A stretch of DNA of 64,000 nucleotides from Muscardinus avellanarius (lineage: Eukaryota; Chordata; Mammalia; Rodentia; Gliridae): the NCBI GenBank assembly GCA_963383645.1, contig OY726576.1, positions 15,177,486-15,241,485 on the forward strand, written 5' to 3'. Each line of letters opens with the position of its first letter. Position 1 is the stretch's first letter. The translations under genes were made by a program, and so were the position numbers. This document shows positions 54,266-64,000 of the stretch, piece after piece. The notes below the pieces were generated by a model, which was given only the letters and a program-made list of their open reading frames with translations, searched no databases and was not told the DNA's origin.

Positions 54266-56748
54266 CACTATTATGCAAGATTAAGTCCTTGGAAGGCGTA
54301 AGGATCGAGTCACTCATAGATCATAAAGTCTGCTTCTGTGTGGAGAGAGACTCTAGGAACTATATCGAGAGATTTCAAGTGAGGAGGAATCTCCAGGAAG
54401 AACGGCTTCCTCCTAACAGTCCCACCTCACCTGCCTCTTCTCTTGTGTTCTGTGATGTTCCCTTTCTTGCTTTGCTCTTAGCTCTCAAATATTTGTGTCG
54501 TCCTGTCTCAGACTCCCAAATACTGCAATTACAGCATGATCTGCTTTTTAATAAAGCATGTATTGTAGTTATCCTTTCTCTGTAATAACACTGTAGTTAG
54601 ATATGCATTTTTAGTTCAATGTTCTTAAAACATCTCTGCACGGAGACTTGACGGAGATAACAAGGTCCTGAATTTTGAGGCAGCACCATAGGAGAATTAA
54701 GTAGAGCATCTTAGGCCGGGCGTGGTGGTGCACGCTTGTAATCCCAGCATTCGGGAGGCTGAGACAGGAGGAACGCGGTTCGCAGCAAGCCATAGCTACT
54801 TAGGCCCTCTGCAAATCAGTGATACCCTGTTTCAAAATAAAGAATAAAAAATAGGGCTGGGGGTGTAGCTCAGAGGTAGAATGACCCTGGGTTCCATCCC
54901 CAGTTCTGCAAAAAATCTAGCGCATATGAGCAAGAGGCATGAATATACATTTCACATAGTATGCCGATGAAATTTAGTGTTGAGAGGGCAGACTGTGTAC
55001 TCTCTGAGACAGACATCCTCAATTCCTTCCCTATTTGAGTACAATGAGAGAAAGTCTTGTTTCCTTCCTTGTGGATCTGGGACAGCCTTGTCAACTTGCC
55101 TGATCAAGCGTAGAGCAGAGCCTAGCACGCACTTAGTGAGACTTGCAGCAACCTAGGAAGACCCTGTTTCAAACCAAAAAATGAAAACGCCTTGGCATGC
55201 AGCTCTGAAGTAGAATGCCCCTGAGCTCAATCCCCAGTACCACAAAACAAACCACCACCACCACAACAACAACAAAAATAGAACCAAAGGTGTGTTGGCG
55301 CATACCTACAATCCTACCCCTGAGGGAGGCTGAGGCAGGAGGATTGCGGGTGTGAAGTCAGCCTCAGCAACTGAGTGCAAACCTCAGCGACCTTGCAAGG
55401 CCCATTTCAAAATAAAAAAGCCTGGGGTGTGGCTGGGAGATAGACTGCCTCTGGCTTCAGTCCCAATCCCACCCTTGGCCCCTCCCCTCACATAGAAGAA
55501 GTGATATTAAGGGGCCCCTGCGCTCAGTTCATGAGAGGCCTTAAACTCTCCTCTTCAAACCCTGTTGCTGAGCTTGAGAACTCCAGCCACGGAGCGGCCT
55601 CGTGGACGCCAGGCAGCGAGCGAGCCGCGTGGATGCTCTGTCCTGCCGGGGCTTCACAGGACGGGATCCCAGCCGACGACTGCAGCCTCATGGGAGCCCA
55701 ATGAGGACCATTCAGCCGAGCCTAGTCAACCTGTAGAACTGGGATGAGGATGATGCTTGAATTTCTGCTTAGAGTTCTGAATTGTAGGGCTGTCTGTAAC
55801 ACAACATAGAGAATTGACTTTTGTAAGCGGGAGTCAGTCTTAAATCATAATAAAAAAAAAGATCAAATTTGTCTGTACACAAATGTATTCTGAACTGGGC
55901 ATGGTGACACATACCTGTAATCTCAGTACCTGGGAGGCTCAGACCAGAGGATCACAGGTTCATCAACCTCATAAGACCCTCAGCAACTTAGACCTCATTT
56001 CAAAAAAAATAAAGGTGGTGCCCGATAGTAATCTCAGCATTCAGGAGGCTGAGACAGGAGGATCTTAGTTCATGGTCAGCCTCAGCTACTTGGTGAGGCC
56101 CTCTGCAACTCAGTGAGACCCTGTTTCAAAACAAAAATAGGACGAATGCCTCTGGGTTCCAACCCCAGTACTGCCAAAAAAGAAAAGTTAATTCTATGAT
56201 GTGCTTTAATAGTGAAAATCTGACTCCTACCTCCTGCTGTCCACTTACTTAATTGTCCAGTGCTGGTGTTCATGTACTTGGGTTTGAGGATTGTCAAAAT
56301 ATACCTCAATGAAAAATGACTTTTTTTTTTTTCTGAGAAAAATCTTCTTAAATTTCTTTTTTTTTTTTTTTTCAGGTGTGGGGATGGAACCCCGGGGCAT
56401 TTGACCTCTGAGCTACACCCCCTGCCCTATTTTTTATTCTTTATTTCGAAAAAGGGTCTCACTGAGTTGCATAGGGCCTAAGTAGCTGAGGCCGTCCACG
56501 AACCACAATCCTCCAGTCTCAGCCTCCTGAATGCTGGGATTACAAGCATGCGCCACCACGACCAGCTAGAACATCTATTCTAAATTTCTAGTATTAAGTT
56601 TAAATATAAGTTTAATAAAGGTCAATACTAAAGTTAATTATTTTTGTAATAGAGATTAATCTCAGGGGCATTCTACACCCCAAACCACTCCCCAGGCCTT
56701 TTGATTTTTTATTTTGTAACAGGGTCTTGCTGGCCTCGGAACTGTGAG

Positions 56749-56790
<42 letters not shown>

Positions 56791-57310
56791 ATGCTTGCAG
56801 TGTTAGGGATTAAACCCAGGGGCATTGTACCTCCCAAGGGCCTCACTAAGTAGCTGAGGCTGCCTGTGAACCCAGATTCGCCTGTCTCAGCTTCCCAAGT
56901 ACTAGGATTACAAGTGTGTGCCAACACGTCCGGCTCTAAAGTGAAATTTCTAAAATCTAGTTTCTAAATTATAAATTTAAAAGGTATTCTAAATTCCTAA
57001 GCTAAATATTTAACGTTCTTTGGGCCATAACCTCTATTCCCCATGCCTTCAGTGAAGTTATCAATCAATTATAATATAGATATTTTAACAATAATTTGAT
57101 TATCAATTTTTTTGGTAGTACTGGAGATGGAACCCAGAGGCATTCTGCCTCCGAGCTATCCCCTCTGCCCTATTTTTTGGCTTTTTATTTATTTTTGTGA
57201 TACTTGGGGTGGGACCCAGGGGCTTTTGTACCTCTGGGCTATACTTCCAGACATATTTTATACTTTATTTGGAAACTGGGTCTCACTAAGGTGCAAGGGG
57301 CCTCGCTAAC
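54266..57310. repeat. Spacer between units 3 and 4
   Basis: 54,266-54,560 matches 10,216-10,500 and has AATAAA at 54550. SINEs follow at about 54,713-54,915, 55,130-55,255, 55,285-55,450, 55,890-56,010, 56,015-56,180, and on the minus strand at 56,375-56,570, 56,640-56,935 (with (TG)n at 56,752-56,788) and 57,110-57,390. A short unique GC-richer stretch lies at 55,490-55,720. No gene is seen. Confidence 0.6.
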
Positions 57311-57900
57311 TGGCTGAGGCTGTCCGCTAACCGCCATCCTCCAGTCTCAGCCTCCTGAATGCTGGGATTACAAGCGTAGGCAACCATGTCCGGCTATCAA
57401 ATTCTTATTTCAATTCTACTCTTTTGTCAGTGTATTTTGTCTCATATTATAAAAATGAAATTATATTCTCTTGTGATTGCTTATGTTTTGTCTCTTTTAT
57501 TCTGTTAGCTGAGCATGTGGCACAGGCCTGAAATTCAAGTCCTTGTGAGGTTGAGACAGGAGTAATCACAGGTTAGCAGCCAGCCTCAGATACTTAGTGG
57601 GGATGTTTAAAAATAAAGGATTAAGAAAAAAAGATAAAAGATAGTAGCTCAGAGGTAGAATGCCCCTGGGTTCAATCTCCAGTACTGCAAAAAAGGGGAA
57701 AAGTATATAAGGACAGGCGCGGCGATGGTGCACACCTGTAATCTCAGGATTTGGAGTTGAGACTGAAGGTTTGAAGTTCCAGGCAAGCCTCCGGCAACCA
57801 CGGGTTCAGTCCCCAGGGCCACCTCCTCAATTGTAAACAAACTGGATAGGGATCCACCTGCCCGCGACCCCGGAATATGGGCACAGATTTCCACTGCATA
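57311..57900. repeat. Upstream spacer of unit 4
   Basis: It is a copy of bases 1-545 and 12,017-12,559, including the SINE at about 57,505-57,695. Confidence 0.6.
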
Positions 57901-58329
57901 GTGCTGGATGGGAGAACAAGGCCGTGGGACCTGCCCAAGTCCAGATAAAAAGACCTCTGGTGAACTTCCACTCCAGTAAAAGCGCCAAAGCGCCGCCTGG
58001 TTGGGCACTTCCGCTTTCCAGGGGGAGGGCCCGGATGCGGAAGTCCCTGCAGGGCTCGCTGGGACTTGTAGTCTATGCGAAGCACCGAGCAGGTACTCAG
58101 CAAGGCGGAGCGTCATCAGAGAGGCTCTTCAAGACTAACGAGTGTGATTTCAAGTTAAAGAGGCCGCCATTTCCAGCTGGCCCTATCGTGTCACCTAGAG
58201 ACACACCCAGCGAGCCAATGGCAGCCGCAGAGCATCCTGGGAGGTGTGGTCCGCCGCGCAGAGGATCCTGGGAGTTGTAGTCCAGGCAAACTTCTTGTGG
58301 AGAGCCTGCGCTAAGGGGCGGACCACCCC

Positions 58330-58499
58330 TCGTTCCTCCCCGGCGTGGTGAGTGAGGCCGGAGCCCCTCGCTCGCCCTGCCCTTTTCTGCGTGGAGGAGA
58401 GCCCGCAGCGCGGTGCGGACGAGCCGGCCGCGGGTGGCGGAGCCCGTGGCAGCGCTGCCTCTTGAGAAGTAACTTGCGGTTAGCTGCGAGCGGTGGGAG
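58330..58499 (+). other. Probable non-coding exon 1 of KZFP unit 4
   Basis: It ends at GAG|GTGAGTGCG (donor at 58500), as in the other units. The 5' limit is approximate. Confidence 0.5.
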
Positions 58500-62217
<3,718 letters not shown>

Positions 62218-62313
62218 GAATTCTGTTTTCTAAGCCAAAGCTGATCGTCCAGCTGGAGCAAGGGAAAGAGGCGTGGAGAGAGGAGAGCAGATGCGCGCCA
62301 GCCTCCCGTGCGG
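62218..62313 (+). CDS. KRAB-B exon, KZFP unit 4
   Basis: A 96-bp exon between TGTGGGCAG and GCGG|GTGAGTGG, phase 1 at both ends. It encodes GILFSKPKLIVQLEQGKEAW plus the shared tail. The finger exon of this unit is beyond the window. Confidence 0.87.
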
Positions 62314-64000
62314 GTGAGTGGCAGGAAACTGGGCCAGTGAGCTCCAGGATGCAGGGTGTGAGCAGCCGAGAGGCCGGAGGGAGGCGGCGCCGAGCCCGAG
62401 TGCAGGGAGCTGCGCTCTGGAGCTCTCGGCCTGCGTTCACGTTGCCTGGCTCGGCCTCCCTTCCAGACCTCATCCTCACCCCGTGAGGGCTTCCCTGGGT
62501 CTCCTGTCGCCTTCCTCCTCCAGGAAGCCCTGGCCTTCCCGGGGTAACTCTTGTACATGTTTGTGGGTTTTTATCTCTTTTCTTAACATCTTTTTAGAAA
62601 AGATCAAGAAGAATAGAGCAGAAAGTGAATGATATAAAGAAAACAAAGCCCAGTGGGAGACATAAAGCTTAAAAGTCAGTTGAGAAATTTAAGCGGAGTG
62701 CTCAAAGCAACTGAAGCTAACAGTGGTTTGTACACTTTTCCATGGTTATGTAAACTGCCAGGCGTGGTGGCGCACGCTTGTAATCCCAGTCTTGGGGAGG
62801 CTGAGATGAGAGGATCATGGTTCACTGACAGCTCCAGCTACTTAGCGAGGCCCTTTGCAACTCAGTGAGACCCTGTTTATAAATAAATAAATAAATAAAT
62901 AAATAATGAAAAGACTTAAAAAGTACAGGTAGCGGTGTGGATCTGGGGTACAGTGTCCCTGAGTTTCATCACTAGGACCTCAAAAAAAAAAGGTTATGTA
63001 AAAATACATATAACGTCCTTCATTTTATCTTTTAGCCCTTAAAACTTAAACTATTTAGTTTCATTAAGAAAAAATTGACTGAGCCCTGTTCCAAGTGTGT
63101 GTCATATACATCCTTAACTTTCCGTATTCTTCTTCATCAAGTACTACTTGATATAAAACCTAAGAGCGCAGCAATTCTCAGGTATCAGTGACTCTTGTCT
63201 AATTGTCCTTTGCATTTTTAAGTTTTTGTGGTTGTGAAGATTGAACCTAGGTTCATTCTACCTCTGAGCAACACCCCTGCCCTACTCTTAGTGAAACAGG
63301 GTCTCACTAAGTTGTGAAGGGCCTCACCAATTCGCAGATGCTGGCCATGAACCACAATCCTCCTGTTGCTGCTTCCCAAATACTAAAATTACATGCATAC
63401 ACCACCATGCCAACTTAGACCATGACTTTTTATTTAAGGTGTTATTTTTTATTTATATATTATATATATATATATATTTATATTATTTTCTTTATTTTAA
63501 TTTATTGTATTTTGTGGTACTGGTGTTCCTGGAAGCCCTTCTACCTCCGGGCTATACTCCCAGACCCATTTTATATTTTTTATTTGGAAATAGGATCTCT
63601 TAAGCCAGCACGGCTGGCTTCGAACCAGCACGATCCTCCTGACTCTGCCTTCCAAGCATGGGGATTACAAGCGTGAGCCACCACACCTGGCTCAGATGTT
63701 ATGTATGTATGTATGTATGTACGTATGTAATCATTTATTGTGGTACTGGATATTGACCTGAGGGACATTCTACCTCCAAGCTGTACTCCCAGCCCTGTTT
63801 TTTATTCTTTTTCTTTTTGCAGTATTGGGGATGGAACTCAGGTGCATTCTACCTCCGAGCTACACCCCCAGCCCTATTTTTCATTCTTTATTTTGACACA
63901 GAGTCCCTAGAACCGGGATTGCAGGTGTGTGCCACAGTGCTTAGCTCGTAACCACTTTTTGAGCAGCCCTCTACACGGGCCCTCTACCCAGTGCAGCTGA
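62314..64000. repeat. Unit 4 last intron to window edge
   Basis: A + strand SINE lies at 62,757-63,000 with (AAAT)n. Minus-strand SINEs lie at about 63,230-63,420, 63,510-63,695 and 63,745-63,950, with (TA)n at 63,455-63,478 and (TATG)n at 63,700-63,728. The window ends about 600 bp before the finger exon would be expected from unit 1. Confidence 0.6.

Noticed and set aside
54226..54585. 119-codon frame downstream of the solo LTR, similar to one at 10,203-10,523
   Set aside because: The shared part lies in 3' flanking sequence, its start differs between copies, and it has no recognisable domain.

Overview
The window looks like nuclear DNA from a rodent of the squirrel family (Sciuridae). This is an inference. 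Introns and spacers are packed with tRNA-Ala/ID-type SINEs, often fused to a B1-like half with a terminal A-rich tail, in the style of the B1-dID elements of squirrels. Genes have GT-AG introns and CpG-rich promoters. No organism-specific search was possible.

The backbone is a tandem array of KRAB-C2H2 zinc-finger genes on the + strand. Unit 1 (about 1-12,010), unit 2 (12,011-25,555), unit 3 (43,300-57,310) and unit 4 (57,311 to the window edge) share the same exons in the same order: a non-coding CpG-island exon, a 127-bp KRAB-A exon, a 96-bp KRAB-B exon and a single exon carrying all fingers. Unit 3 is the best preserved (about 1,079 aa, 30 fingers). Unit 1 has 23 fingers but a mutated KRAB-A splice donor. 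Unit 2 has a premature stop after 16 fingers. Unit 4 has lost the Asp of the KRAB 'DV' pair, and its finger exon lies outside the window. Each visible unit has a different 3' break in its finger exon. The likely role, from the family, is TRIM28-dependent transcriptional repression, often of retroelements.

Between units 2 and 3 lies a 16.8-kb island (about 25,340-42,125) bracketed by direct repeats of the KZFP downstream sequence. It holds an intact two-exon SETMAR gene (SET-domain half only, no mariner transposase), a 68-bp tandem array in which most units carry a CTCF-like core motif, an inverted relict of the finger gene, a composite retroposon with a 50-bp VNTR and an L1-like tail, and an 8.7-kb class II (betaretrovirus/IAP-like) provirus on the - strand. 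The provirus keeps both frameshift sites and an open dUTPase-protease frame, but gag, pol and env are broken.

Other mobile DNA includes an ORF1-only L1 ('half-L1'-like) insertion in the last intron of unit 2, and a 402-bp solo LTR with a 6-bp target duplication downstream of unit 3, for which unit 1 keeps the empty site. The picture is a fast-evolving KZFP cluster in which tandem duplication, finger turnover and retroelement insertion have surrounded a conserved housekeeping-type gene.
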